Positions 1 through 12,640 of a stretch of 64,000 nucleotides of DNA are shown here, piece after piece. Under the pieces are notes generated by a model. It was not told the origin of the DNA and did not search any database. It saw nothing but the letters and a program-made list of their open reading frames with translations. Both the position numbers and the translations under genes were made by a program. The stretch's first letter is position 1. Each line of letters begins with the position of its first letter. The DNA is from Serinus canaria (taxonomy: Eukaryota; Chordata; Aves; Passeriformes; Fringillidae): positions 101,674,179 through 101,738,178 of the forward strand of contig NC_066316.1 of NCBI RefSeq assembly GCF_022539315.1, read 5' to 3'.

Positions 1-1361
1 AAGAAATTCTGAAATAGAAAATGGAGGAGGAAATTAACTTTCAGTGTACTTTAGAAGAACTATAGCTTCAAAAACTTTGAAACCCAGGGAATATGATTAT
101 ATTTGTCCTCTAATTAAAAAACAAAACAAAAGAACCTTAAAAAGAAGTAGTGGTGAAACATTTTTAGTCAAGTTAAATTCCAGGTCACTAGTAAATAGCA
201 ACTTCCATCTCCATTACCAAATAATTTTTGAATACTGAGGTTCAAAAATTGAACATAATGGCTCAGTGACAAAGGATGAATTATGGAAAAAAAAGTGACA
301 TTTTTCCATTGCAGAGGATGAACATTTAAAACTCTAGAGAAGCCTAAGATATGTACTCAAGGTGTTCTGAGAATCTATAGAGTTCTACAAGGTTATCCAA
401 ACTAGCATTTGTCTCACAACTCAGGCAGAGCATCTTTGAAGCACAGTGCATAAATTAAATATTTTTCTATTTGATACATTTTTAGAAAAAGGCTTTAAAC
501 CTGCTTTAAGTACTTCAATGTTGTTCAAAGTATCATTTGCAATATTTATACATGTTCTGGCTTCCCATCAGCAAGAAATGTTCTTTTCATCTCTCCCAAA
601 TCACCTTTCTCAGAGTTTGGTCATGAATTAATGATGATACTCCAGCCAGGAAGTTAAACTTGTATATGCTGAGCACTTGCATATGAAAAAGTGTTTGTCA
701 CTAGGAGTTAGACAAATCAGAAAAACAATAGCAGGGCTCATTGCAGATGGCTAAATATATTTACAGGACAACAAAATCATAGCTTCATCTACAGCAAGGG
801 GCCAGAAAAGAACTTTCTCTGCCCTTCTAAGAACCTTCAAATCTTTAATGTTGGCTCCATTAAGATAAATATTAGATGCTGGAAATTTATGGCTTCATGT
901 ATGCATATACATTGGAATCCAGTATTTAATACATTGAGTACTAATGGTATTTTAGCTTTCCAATCAATGTCACATAAAATTCATGGCAAAATATCACAAC
1001 ATTTCACCAGAAGATGAATCACTTCAGTATGAAATCCTTTAGAAAAAAATGCCTTTAAAGATTTTTCTGCCTTGAGTTGAAATATGCTACAGGCATATGA
1101 GCAGTTATTTAAGTTAAATACGAATGGATTTTATAGAGTGAAGAAAAGCTTTTTTGGTTTCTGGCTTTCAAAACCCAGGGAACAGAGTCTCAAATATAAG
1201 AATCTTATGCTGCATTCATGAAAGACTCCTTAGAATCCAGTAAGGAAGGAAGTGTCACAGGTGGGGTGAAGAGATGAGAACTGGGAATTAGAGTGTATCA
1301 TCACAGAAATATTAGTTGTTCTATCTGTTGTCAAAGTAGGTAAGAATTAAGAGAAATAAAA

Positions 1362-1413
1362 AAAGGTAGCAGCCTTTCCATGGCACACAGAATTTGGAAA
1401 GGCTGCTACTTTT
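1362..1413. repeat. Short inverted repeat (hairpin), 19-bp arms
   Basis: The arm at 1362-1380 pairs with the arm at 1395-1413 across a 14-base loop. The only departure from perfect complementarity is one position that would be a G-U wobble if the plus strand were transcribed. The core of the arm is GTAGCAGCCTTTCCA. The stem is shorter than a usual precursor microRNA stem. No target-site duplication is visible that would make it a clear MITE. Confidence 0.8.
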
Positions 1414-4400
1414 AAACAAATTTTTGTAATTTAAAAAAAAAAGAAATCTTAGAAAATTCATTTTCCACATTTCTCACCTCTGTAGGCATTTAAGTAAGCC
1501 TGGAACAGTGCACATGCTTATTTCTGAACCTGAAAATAAGGGTTTTTTTTTTTCTTCCTGTTGAAAAGTTAAACTGTTAATTTAAAAAATCACTGTGACT
1601 TGATGGAAGTTCAAGGCTTCCCTTACTGTTTGATCTGCAGCACAGGAGATGCTCCTTGTAGATGCTTAAGTTTACTTATTATCTTAAAGAGTTGGCGGGT
1701 TTTTTTGGTTTTGTTTGTCTGCTTGTTTTAAATAAGCAAAATTAGTTAAATATTTAGTAGCTTAGTGTCTTTTGGCAACTGTTTTTGTTTAGAAGAACAG
1801 TATTTGAAATGCCTCCTCTATATGACTGACTCTCAAAAAATGGGTACTTTTTAAAGTTAAATAAATAAGCAAAATTAAAAAATTTTCAGCAAAGGCTTAT
1901 TGATTTAACTGACTTCATGTAAATTCTATCCAATAGAAGCATTGTGTGGTCTATTTCTATTTTAGTGGTACAAAAAGTGTTGCATTTAGGGGGGAAAATA
2001 GTCTGAATGGATATGAATAAGCTTTTTATATAGAAAAAAGAGGTTACTCAATAGATTTTAATTCTACTTAAATTATTTTCTCCTTTTATCAAGTTATGGT
2101 AAACATCAGCAGAATTAAAAGAAGCCAGAGAGTTTTGATTTTAGAATGTTTCTATAAAGACGTATTTATATAAAAATCACTTTATTTGGAAAGAAAATAT
2201 TAAATTCTTTGTAAGCAATTTAATTGGCAAAATAAAATTCAGTTAAATAGAAGTTTCAAATAAACATAAATTTTCCATAATTTTGGTTTCTAATTCCACT
2301 TTGCTTTCAAGTTTTTTGGTCTTTCCACCACTTTTTCTTGCTTCTTTTTTTTTTTTTTTCCTATTCTACTGTGAAAAAAAACCAGAAACTATCAAAAGGG
2401 AAATGCGAAAGGATTTTATTTACAAAAAAAGTTGGTTTTTTTTCCAAATATTGCTGCATTTAAAAAGTCTCATTTTTAATATATACATACAGGTTTGGAA
2501 ATAAAATTTTTCTTCCGTCTGTGAAAAACTATGTGGAATATAGGTAAAAAGCAGATTTTCAAATTTCAGTACTAACCATAGAATAGTAAAGAAATTGAAA
2601 TACTTTTTGCCTTCTTCCTTTAGATATGAACTCTGCGTGTATATCCCTCTTTTGATGGTGTTTTAAATGCCTTGAAGATAATTTTGCAATTCAGAAATAA
2701 AATCAAATATTTTGGTTTTCTTTCCAAAAGTGAGAGCAGGAAACTCCTCTTTTTCCTCACTTACTCTCTGCTGGATTGTAACAAAATATAAGGATTGTAA
2801 ATTATTCATATAGTGGTAAAACCAAAAATAACATTTTTAAAAATTAACCACATTTTGGGGGAGATTACAATGAAACAAATTGTTAACTCTAGCTACAAAA
2901 AGGAATGCAATCTTAATGAATACAATTCTCCTATCCTTAGAAATAAGTTTTTTATGCCGTGTCATTGTTTGCAGGATTACTTTAAGCAGCAGGATTTTTA
3001 AATTAATTTCTGCCTTTCATGGTCTGTAGAAGGTAGAAACTAGGGACCATCCTGCTTGCTCAGGGGAGTTAATGCAATTTATTTTCCAGATCATGAAGGC
3101 AGCAACAAATCCACCATGAGGTCAGGAAGCACAACAAAGTCATTCTTGAAGGAATGTCATTCCAACAGAGATACAGCTAAACACACCTGGAAGCTATTTT
3201 ATGAAATGTTTTCATCCTTTCACATTAGAAAGCTGAACACGATAACTAATTTTTCTTAACAAATGAAAGTGAACATCCTCACTAAGTGCAGCCTTAGCCA
3301 AATCACTGAAGGATCCCAGCTAAGGTGGGGCATGCTAAGAAAACATGGTTTGCATTTGAATTTTAAAGGGTTTCATTTTCCTGTGAGGTGTGAGAAGCAG
3401 CCGACAGGGCTCTTGCACCCAGCTCCATTCACATGCTCCTCTGCCAGCAGATTCTCACAAGCCCCTGCTCTCTGGGGTGATGCAGGACACAAGTGGATGT
3501 GGGTTTGGTGCAGCCACAGCATCTGTGGCATTAATTTGCAGCTGAGGAGCCTTTAGCAGCACAAGCTGTGCCACCACCCCCAGTGAGGCTCGCAGCCAGC
3601 TCCTGCTTGCCCAGGAGGGAGCACAGGCATATCCAGCTTTGCTTATCACTACATCCATTAAAATCATTTTGTTCTGGAAGGCTGAAATTATTCTGGTATC
3701 CTAAGAAATAATAACAAAACACGTTTTTCAGAAAGAGTATCAGCTCTAGTTTTAAGCTTGTGGATGAGAGCAATCTAATATCACCTGAAATCTACAGGAG
3801 CTTTTGCCTCAAATCATTTGAGCAGAGAACTTTAAATAAAATCTCCATTCTAATTAGAAGAAAACATAATCATCAATGTTGTGGTAAACAAAGCTGACAA
3901 TATCAGTGTGATAATTATTTTAAAAAATAAATAAAACATGTTCTATCATGCTTGACAAATTTAATTGCAGGATGTTTTTGATATGCAGGGGTTGCAGACT
4001 GTTAGTAGTAATCAAACTAATGGTTTGTCCTTGCCACTTAGCAAGGTTTACTTTGTGCAGTGAAAACATAAGGTAAGCACAGTTCTGGCATTTGTGTCAG
4101 AATACTGATGATGTTGATATCCTTCCTGCACAGGATGAAAATGTTGGGAATATTTTTATTTGGTCACCATTCCTTATTTAAAAGATACTCAGAACATGAA
4201 AAGAAGGTAGAGATATTTTGTCCTGTCTTATATGTCAATGTAAATTTTTAATTTTTTGGTTTTTTTTGCCTGAATATGCTTTTCATATGATTAGAAGCTA
4301 TGGGGGAAGAGGGGAATTAATACTCCATCCCATGTGATGAGCACTGGGTTTTGAGAGGAATGCATGAAAAATCACAGTTACTAATTAGTTTTCATCTCAT

Positions 4401-5428
4401 TCAAACTTATAAGTCCCTAAAGGAGTCTTCCAAAAAGGCTATAGTGAGGATGCTTTAAATCTGATTTCTTTATTTTGAAACTTGGAACAGAGGAGAAGAT
4501 CCTTTTGATTGTTTTTTTTTCTCCCTGTATTTTTCCTGATCTGATATAGATGGTTTTCCCTATTCTTCTAATGAAGCTCTATGCTGTCTCCAGCTGAGCA
4601 CTCCACTCAAAAGCACTCACCACTCCTGCCACTTCAGTGTTGGGGAAAGACCTTCTCTAGGCTGTACAACTTAGTGCTAAGAAGCTGAAATGAAAGTGGA
4701 TGTTAATGTTCTTTATATCATGATATATTCACTATTATTTCTTTGTCTTACAGTCTTAGTTTCAGCAAGCACATCACTGCAGTTTAAAGCACCATTCTCT
4801 CAACTATGAGTGGCTTTGATTTGAGATCTTTCCTTCATTTGTAAAGAAGAGCTGTGCCTTTGACTTCAAAATTTTCATCTTGCTGTAAATAGATTTCTCA
4901 TTGTTAGAATACTACCCATTCCCTTTCTTCCCCATTTGTTGCTTCTCTTTCAGGGAGAAAAATAAAAAGTAAGGAACGATGTGATGGCTTGGCCTGCCAA
5001 TGCTTACAGATCCAGGGTCAAAGAGAGATGCTGTATTCACTGCACCTTACATTTTGACTTTTCTGCAGAGCACTGGGGAAATCTTTGTTCGGTCACCAGC
5101 GGGTGCCACGTCTGCTGAAATGTTCCCATGGAGACAGGGCACAGCTGAGCTCAGCAGCAAAGAGGCACCTTACAGCCCTTCCATGGGGGCTCTGCTTCCC
5201 TTTGGAGCTGATGCAGTGCACAGCAAAAGCATCTCTCTTCAGAAACCCAGCTCCCTTCTTTAGAAATCACATTTTGCTCGGAGTCAAATGCTCATTTCCT
5301 AAAGAAACTTCAAAAAACTATAAACTACAAGGAGGAACAACCAAACAAGTGTGTAAGCATTTCACACAAATTTCACAGAATTCCATTGATGCTTGCAGAA
5401 ACTTGAAAGCTCTGCATAGTTGAGATCC

Positions 5429-5467
5429 TTTTTTTTTTTTTTTTTTGTGATTTTTTTTGTGTTTCAG
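5429..5467 (+). other. Poly-T tract followed by a splice-acceptor-like sequence
   Basis: T18 (5429-5446) is followed by GTGA, T8 and then GTGTTTCAG ending at 5467. This has the form of a polypyrimidine tract plus a 3' splice site. No open, recognisable exon follows, so this is most likely a simple T-rich tract that happens to end in CAG. Confidence 0.3.
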
Positions 5468-6230
5468 ATTTATTTCTAGATCTGAGATCAAACAAATACT
5501 GTCTTCTTTAGCATGAGATGACTTGGACCCAAAGAAATGCTAATTGAGATGTAGGCATTCAGTTTGCTGTTTGGTTGTAGTATTTGAGCCATGTTTCATT
5601 CCACAATGCTCCTAGGAGAAAGACATTGGCATTCAACCTTGGGTTGTGCTTCCTATACCACAGGTAGGGGGAAAAAAATGTGTTTTTTAAATAAGTGTGG
5701 GAAAGAAATCCTGGCCATTGGATTCATCAAAGTCAGTGATAAAACTGTAGCTTGACTTCTTTAAGGTATTTTTTTAGGAAAAAACCAAGAAAATATTAAT
5801 TCTGATGTCGAAAATAGTGATAAAAATTAGCTTGCAATAGTTCAGACTTTTTTGGTTACCAACATTGAACTGAAATGAAATTTAAGGTTCCAACAAAGTC
5901 ATGAAATTATTTTGGAAAAATACTATAATACACTGAGTGAGTTTGCTTTTTTCAATTGGTGAAGTAAATTTAAACATGAGATATGCTGATTCTTTATAAT
6001 TAAACACATCAATAATTTAAAATAATTTCAAAACTACAAGCATTTTTAGGACCTAATTCCACTTTAAACTTAGCGAGATTAAAAATTTTTACAGTGACAT
6101 CACAGCTGCTCAGCTGCTTATCCAGCTCAATGTGTTGAATTAATTATCAGATATGGGGTCCAGAGCAATTTTTTTCCTAATTAGGAAGAATTTCTGCAGG
6201 AGTAAAATTTACTTTTTTTGTAACCTGGGT

Positions 6231-6246
6231 CATCATCATCATCATC
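6231..6246. repeat. Short (CAT)n trinucleotide run
   Basis: About five CAT units are visible directly. The run sits at the edge of the GC-richer patch of 6230-6660. On the minus strand it reads as GAT/ATG repeats. Confidence 0.9.
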
Positions 6247-7574
6247 GTCTTCTGGGAACTTTATTGACAAAGGTCCAGGAATCTGGGAGGCAGATCATGC
6301 TCTCACTTCCTCCTGTTTTCTTCCTGTGGCACGTCCTTGTCTTTTGGCGTGTCAGGAAGCATTTCCTGGCCCATGGAGTTTGCAATATGTGGAGGGATGC
6401 TGTGATGTCCCCCCGAGCCAGCTGCTGTTTGTGTGTTAGCACAGTCAGGGCCTGCATGCAGCGACTCAGTGCCTCTTGCAGTGCCCTGTCACTGTGCCCT
6501 GATCACTGTGAATATGAAAAAAACTACACAGCAGCCTGCTGGGTCCCATTTAAACATTATCTCCATCCAGAGGTGCTCCTGCTGTGGCTCACAGATGGGG
6601 TCTTTGCTGGAATGTCTCCAAAGGGAGGCAGGAGAGTTGAATCCAGCCTAGTGCAAGAACAGGAGAACCCCAGGGCACTGACTTTTTGCAAGTGGTGCTT
6701 TCCCCTTTGTGGTGACACAAGACACCGTGCTTGAATTCAAAGAGTTCTGGAAGTGAAGGAACCTTGAGAACCATGACCCTGTGAGAAATTCCAGGTTTGA
6801 TGCCTGTCCTAACGCTACCAACATTTTTTCCACCCCTCCAAAGAGTCACAATTTGTTGGAGCAGTACTGTCATTTGTGGTTGAAACCATCAAGATTTCTC
6901 ATCCATCATGTTCTTGTCTCATGCAGTAATTGCAGAAAACTGTATTGCAGTTACTTAGGATTCTGTTAGAAAAACCCTAATATTGTCAACATGTATTTGC
7001 TGCACCTTGACATCTCCCAGAAGTATGAATGGTTGTGATTTATTAAACAAGTCTGTGTTATATCAATTGAAGAGTCACTCTGCTGCAGAAAAGGCTCTTA
7101 AAATCAGAGTTGGCTTGATGCAGCCTGGCAGGTATGTCAAATCCATGCTGCAGTCAGAGATGCACACAGGGTCCAGTGTATCCTGATCCATGTGTCACAG
7201 AATGATTGAATTTTTATCTTTGCAATCCAACTGATCTGGGTCTATTCCATCAGACTTAAAGAGCCACACAGTCTGACATGGAGATGAAGCTGGACAAATA
7301 TATTAAAGGAATCATTTTGATCCAAGATCTCATTCTGAGACCTGTGAAGATACCATAACATATTAAATGAAAATATCTCTTTGTACAAAGTGGTTGTAGC
7401 CCTGCTTACTTTTTCTTAGGTTGGTGAGCCTTGTGGACACCAGTCTGCATTAGACATACAGCTGAGCAGAGGAGGACATTCAGAACTCTATTTCTCTTGA
7501 GATGAAGACAGAAATAGGTGAGACAATATCACAGTAAAGTTTATCTTTAATCACTTGTAGGAGATTGAAATATC

Positions 7575-8094
7575 TGTCCTGACTTTGGATGGCATAGAGT
7601 TATTTTTGTTCCTAGTTGCTGGTTAGAGTGCTCTTTTGGGTTTGGGACAAGAATAATGAAAACACACTCATGTGTTAGTTGTTTGTAAGTGGTGTTCACA
7701 ATAAATCAAGGACTTCTCAGCTTCTCACCCCAGCCCACTGGCAAGTAGGCTGAGAGATCACAAGAAGTTGGGAGGAGACACAGCTGGGACAGCTGACCTC
7801 AACTGACCAAGGGAATATTCCAGAACTGACCAAAGAGATATTCCAGGCCAGCTGGCACCAAGCTCAGTGTATGAACCAGGAGGGTGTCCAGAGCCATGGC
7901 ATTAGTTTTCATCAGTCAGGGCTAGGTGTGATGGAGCCCTGCTTTCCTGGGCTGAACTACTGCCTGTCCATCAAAAATGGTAAATGAATTCCTTTTTGCA
8001 ATTTTTGATCTTCTGATATTCTCCATTGTGATGCATGGGAAGCAAATGAGTGGTTCCGTGGGACTTGGTTGCCAGCTGAGGTCAAACACCATCC
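7575..8094 (+). mobile_element. Solo LTR of an avian ERVL-like endogenous retrovirus
   Basis: The element starts at TGTCCTG (7575) and shows blocks I recognise from a common avian LTR family. These are 'ggcatagagtta' near the start, 'caaggacttctcag' at about 7707, 'cacaagaagttgggagg' at about 7760, 'gggacagctgacc', 'gatggagccctgctttcctg' at about 7930 and 'aatgaattcct' at about 7983. The end resembles the 'gccagctgaggtcaaac' block near 8071-8087. The length of about 520 bp suits a complete LTR. No gag, pol or env sequence lies on either side, so it is a solo LTR left by recombination. The right boundary is approximate and no clear target-site duplication is seen. A 158-codon open frame starting at 7977 runs out of the LTR and is not a gene. 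The family assignment rests on recalled consensus, so subfamily naming needs a library search. Confidence 0.8.
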
Positions 8095-9846
8095 TGTTTT
8101 CAGAGCTTCTCTCTGACAGGCAAAGAAACCAAAGAACTAATCACAAGCAAAATTGTGCCTTTTGCTTCCCTTTTACAGGTGATCAGGTGCAGAGAGTGCC
8201 TGAGCCTTGTGTCTGTTTAGTGTGGAGGAACTGTGCCTTCACTGCTTGGACACAGGCATGGTTTCTGCTCAGCTTTGCAGTGGAATTCAACAACCATCTT
8301 GAGCTGAAAATTACACAAGGACTTCCAGGATCCAACTTATTAGGCATTCAGTATCCCAATACTCCATCTGCTGTTTCCTTCTTCCATATCCCATTAACAA
8401 ATGCCAAGCTGCAGATTGTTTTTCACATAGTAATGAGCTGCATAAGTATGTAAACAAAACAAAAGTTATATATTTCTGTTAGAACAAGTGCCAAGAACAC
8501 CTCCTGTTGCAACACTACTAATGACAGGATAGCAACAGTGGAATAAAGAGAGTAATTTGTAGTATTCCCAGGTCAGCTGCACACATGGTTTCTCCAAAAT
8601 AAGTAAGTGAGGCCATTTATTCCATACTTACAATGCACCAGATTCATTCCTGCTTTAATTGCAGTAGCCTCAGTGGATCTGTATCAAGGAAGAATTTGGC
8701 CTTGTGGTTGGAAATCTTCCTGCAGATGGTGGTAAAAAAAAGGTGAACAGCATAAATAATGTCATTGTCCCAATTAACTGGAATTGATTAATTCATCCAT
8801 CCATTTCCCAAGTGATTATCTCCAATTAAAATAATTGCCTGGATAACATTCCACTGCTAGATCCCTGGATGCAACAGAGATTTCTAAACAGCATTTTACT
8901 CATATTCCAGCACAACCACCAACACCTGGCAGCAAGGAAACACTTTTCAATTTGCTATAGCTCAACACAAGGACAGAGGAAGGTTTGGAATTTCTCTAAG
9001 AAACACAGAGTCATGTATTATTATTTGTGTAAGTATAGTTACTGTGGCTTGGGACTTGAGTTGCAGAATGCAAGGGGATGGTGCCTGCTGCAAAGAGGTG
9101 ATATTTATGAGCAAGCACAGATGCATGAGGAGCACAAAGAAACCATGAGATAATATCAGTAGGCACAGCAGCCTCTCACTGTTACATATTTTTGTAGGCA
9201 TCACAGTACTGGATGTTTTTTTCCAACCACATCCCTGAAGGTAGTCAGCTCTGCTGATGCTTACAAAGACATCCTGCCAGCTGTGAAAGTGATAAAAAGT
9301 TTGATGACACCTGTCTGAAAACATAAAACATGGGCAGAGGAGCCTGACACCACAGAATGACCAGGGGCAAGATTCTACTTTCTGATTGTGATTAGAAGAT
9401 GATGGGTGTGACAGGGACGCCTTGAAAAGGCAGTTTCTGAAATTGCATGTGAAGTGTGAGAGAGCTATAGAGTAGTAATTTAAAGAAAGTGATAACAAGC
9501 TCAAATGAGCTGGTATGAGGAGGATGCCTGTAGCCACAGTATAGCATCTGCTAAGTTCAGAGAAAAGGCTGTTCCAAAAAATGTGAGAGTATGCATAGAA
9601 GGAGACGAAAAAATGTATTTAAGGATGTTTTGGATAGAAAATATGCAAAATTCAAGTAGAGTTTGAACCCAAAAGCCTTAAACTCAGAGCTGAACATAAT
9701 GTTAAATTCCAGGGCTGCTTAATCACGCAGTACAGTAGCTGGGTACACTTTTACAAAAATTAGTTAGGAGAAATGGTAGCAGCAAAGACTGCAAGAAAAA
9801 TGTTGGCTGTTTTTTGGATTGGTTGATTGGGAAGGATGAGGTAGGG
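8095..9846. other. Unique noncoding stretch, no gene seen
   Basis: A minus-strand open frame of 191 codons (8962-9537) lies here but has no recognisable motif. Its composition (many Leu, Ser, Cys and His) is typical of noncoding DNA read in a frame poor in stops. I see no transposon signature. Confidence 0.55.
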
Positions 9847-10472
9847 AATCATAGAGTCAGAGTGTGCTGAGCTGGAAGGGAAACATCATCACAACTGAGC
9901 CCAACTCCTGGCCCTGCACAGGACAAGGATCCTGGCTCTCTCCAGGGATCCCACTATGAGCCTGAGAGTATTGTCTGTCTTAACACTTCTCAAACTCGGG
10001 CAGACTTGGGACTGTGACCACTTCCCTGGGAAGTCTGTTCCAACGAGTGCTCAGCTTCACTCTCTGGGTGAAGAGCCTCTTCTTGATATCCAACCTAAGC
10101 CCCTTGTGGCTCAGCCTCATGGCACCAGGTGCTGTCCCTGTCACCACAGAGCAGAGATCAGTGTCTGCCCCTAGTCCCCTCCCAAGGAAGCTGTAACTGC
10201 AGTGAGGTCTGCCCTCAGTCTCCTCCAGGCTGGACAGAACAAGTGACCTCAGCCACTCCTCACACGGCTTCCCCTCTAAGCCCTTCATCACCCTCATGGC
10301 CCTCCCTTGGATCAAGCCTCCTAGTGGCCTAATTTATTTCTTACCTTGTGGCACCCAAAACTGCCCCCAGTGCTGGAGGTGAGGCCACCCCAGTGCAGAG
10401 CAGAGCAGGACAATCCCCTCCCTTGCTCAGCTGGAGATGCTGTCCCTGATGGCCCCCAGGAAGGGGTTGGCC
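9847..10472 (-). mobile_element. CR1 LINE 3' fragment with decayed ORF2 C-terminus
   Basis: The plus strand begins with the reversed CR1 3' end ('aatcatagagtcag'), so the element runs on the minus strand. A frame at 9980-10315 (minus) reads as a degraded CR1 ORF2 C-terminus, including stretches resembling GLRLDIKKRLFTQRV and RWNRLPREVV, which match the family's closing motif. Upstream sequence runs to about 10472, where 'aaggggttggcc' matches a familiar CR1 block. The copy is 5' truncated, as almost all CR1 copies are, and lacks the endonuclease and most of the reverse transcriptase, so it cannot move by itself. CR1 makes no target-site duplications, so exact edges are soft. Confidence 0.9.
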
Positions 10473-12618
10473 AAGAAGTGAAACCAAAGATGCAAACAAA
10501 TAAAACTGTTGTTGTTTTGTTTTTTTTTTTTAATTTTGCTAGAAGAGAGTTGTTTGTTGTTTATGGTATTAAATTGCCAAACAGCATTTTGTGAGCAGAA
10601 AATGTCAATGGACTCATAGCTCTACAGAAGACAGGAATGAAGGGGGCAGTTTCACCAAGAAAGGAGCTGAGAAAGCTTAGAGGCTAAAGCAGCTGTGTTG
10701 GAAATCCTGGCTAAAATTCTTTGTCTGCCTGGGGAAAATGAACCAAGGTATCCTACCATGCAACTGATGGTCTAACACCTTTGCTTGTTGTCATTTTGGT
10801 TTATTTAAGGACTCCTCATTGTCTGCAGCAGGGATTGAAAGCCCTTAAGCTTCAAGGTTGGGTATTCAAAAGGCAGACTGGTGCTTTCTCCTGTATTTTC
10901 AGGAATACAGTCACAAAACCATCTTCACATAAAGCTGATATCCATTTCAGGGCAGCTGAATCTGTATTTTTGTGCCTTTGCACAAAGTTATTATTACATT
11001 TTTACAAATTATTACATTTTCATGGGAAGTACCTTGTTCTAAATAGAATAATTTTTCAGACACTTGAAAAATGTTAATAGCACTTTTTACTAACTAGAGA
11101 GTTTTTAGGGATTTGAGGAAAGGTACAGCATTTTTAACATGATGCCAGTCAAATCCTTTTCTTTTATGCAAACAACTCTTTTAGGAGCCCAGTCCCTTGT
11201 CTGAGATAACCTCACTAAGTCAGGCCTCGCTCACCTGAGTTTTCTAAAAGCTTGATCAATTCTGCCAGCATTTAATCAGTTCTGGATGGGTTGACTGTTC
11301 CATCAATAGTTCTCCACCAAGCTTCAGTAAATCAGATTTTAAGATAGTTGTCCAAAAATGCTCAGGACAGAGGAAATGTAGACACAGAATCAACAGACTC
11401 TATTTAACGACTCTTGATAGGTCTATGAGCCTCATACTAATAAAAATAAGGTTTTTTAAAAGTTTCTTTCGTGCACTCATGCACAATAAAAGTGAAGATT
11501 TTTTTAATGAGAAACACGTAAAAAAACCCTTCATCACATTAAATGGAGGAAGATTAATTGGTGGTTTTATTTACTTATTTTCTTTGCATAAAGACATAAC
11601 ACAAATAAGCCCACATTAGCTATCTAAAGCTCTAAGTTGAGAGTAATATATTTTGAATAAAAAAAGCTAACTAAAGAATTGAAACTACTTCTATGTAACA
11701 AAGAGAAAGCATGTCACACAGGTAGTTTGCCAATCTAAACTAAACATTAAGATAAATTTGAAGGGAATCAAGGGGTAGAAGTGAATGGAATCAGATATAT
11801 TACTGAACTGCCCAAGGTACATCATGTTAAACCAATCCAAAATTGTTGCTGAGAATTTTTTTTTTTTTTATTATTATTATATGCATTGCAACTTACCAGG
11901 AGCTTACAAAGAGACCTAAGATGATGTAAATGAGACAAGAGGGAGAGCGATTCAGAAGTGGCTGGAGCAGAGTTACCACCAGGGCAGAGGGGGCTGGCAG
12001 TGGGTGTGTGGGAAGGAGAATTTCAGTGGTGGGCAGAAGTGGATCCAGAAAGGGTTGAAGGTGAATCTCAATAGCTGCTTCCTGAATGTGATAGCTAGAA
12101 GTTACACTGCCTCTTCTAAAGGCATGCAACCCTTTCTTAAGAAAGTAAGCAGTATCACTCTAACACATGTAAAAACAACATGTTTTTGTTTGTAGTCCCC
12201 TTTTAGAAGAGTATGCATTGCTTCTTGAAAAAACTGTTATCTCTGAAGGTTTTATTTCCTGTTTCATTGTTAAAGAGTTCTCAATAAATTGACTTTATAA
12301 TTTTACATGTGTACATGTAACATGTATTTTGTGTTGTAATACGCCACACAGATTAGCCCTTCAGGATTTCATGGTTTTTAAAGAGTAACCACCCATTTCT
12401 AAGGATACTATCCTGTGCTTATACTTGTGTCAGGAAAAAGGAAAATCTTTGGCTCCCTCATAACATGACTTCCCAAAGGCAAAAGCATGCTGTCTGTGAT
12501 AAAAACAGAGGAGACCTCTGAAAGATCTAGGATTAAGAAGCATCATACCAAAAGGCCACTATGAAAAGGCCCTTTCCTGACAACTTAGTTCTCTTGCAGT
12601 TCTGAAAGTAGGAGTTCC

Positions 12619-12640
12619 TTTTTTTTTTTTTTTTTTTTTT
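12619..12640. repeat. Poly-T tract (T22)
   Basis: An uninterrupted run of 22 T is visible directly. No retroposed gene body or target-site duplication is seen next to it, so I do not call it a processed pseudogene tail. Confidence 0.97.

Larger units (their letters stand above)
1..7574. other. Unique AT-rich noncoding stretch, no gene seen
   Basis: No coding region is supported here. The sequence is AT-rich with stops in all frames, apart from GC-richer patches at about 3380-3660 and 6230-6660 where stop codons thin out by composition. It holds a hairpin (1362-1413), a T18 tract (5429-5446) and a short (CAT)n run (6231-6246), which are listed separately where useful. I recognise no transposon family in it, although very old degraded repeats could be present and cannot be excluded by eye. 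Confidence 0.6.

Noticed and set aside
6240..6320. Minus-strand AATAAA with nearby GAT/ATG repeat, considered as the end of a processed pseudogene
   Set aside because: No poly-A follows, and the upstream sequence matches no gene I know.
6153..6734. 193-codon plus-strand open frame, the longest in the window
   Set aside because: It spans a GC-richer patch, has no domain or family resemblance, includes a His run from the CAT repeat, and frames on both strands are open there. This fits a shortage of stop codons rather than a gene.
7977..8453. 158-codon plus-strand open frame
   Set aside because: Its first part is translated LTR sequence and it runs out into unique DNA.
8962..9537. 191-codon minus-strand open frame
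   Set aside because: There is no recognisable motif and no coding-like composition, and no splice or promoter context is seen.
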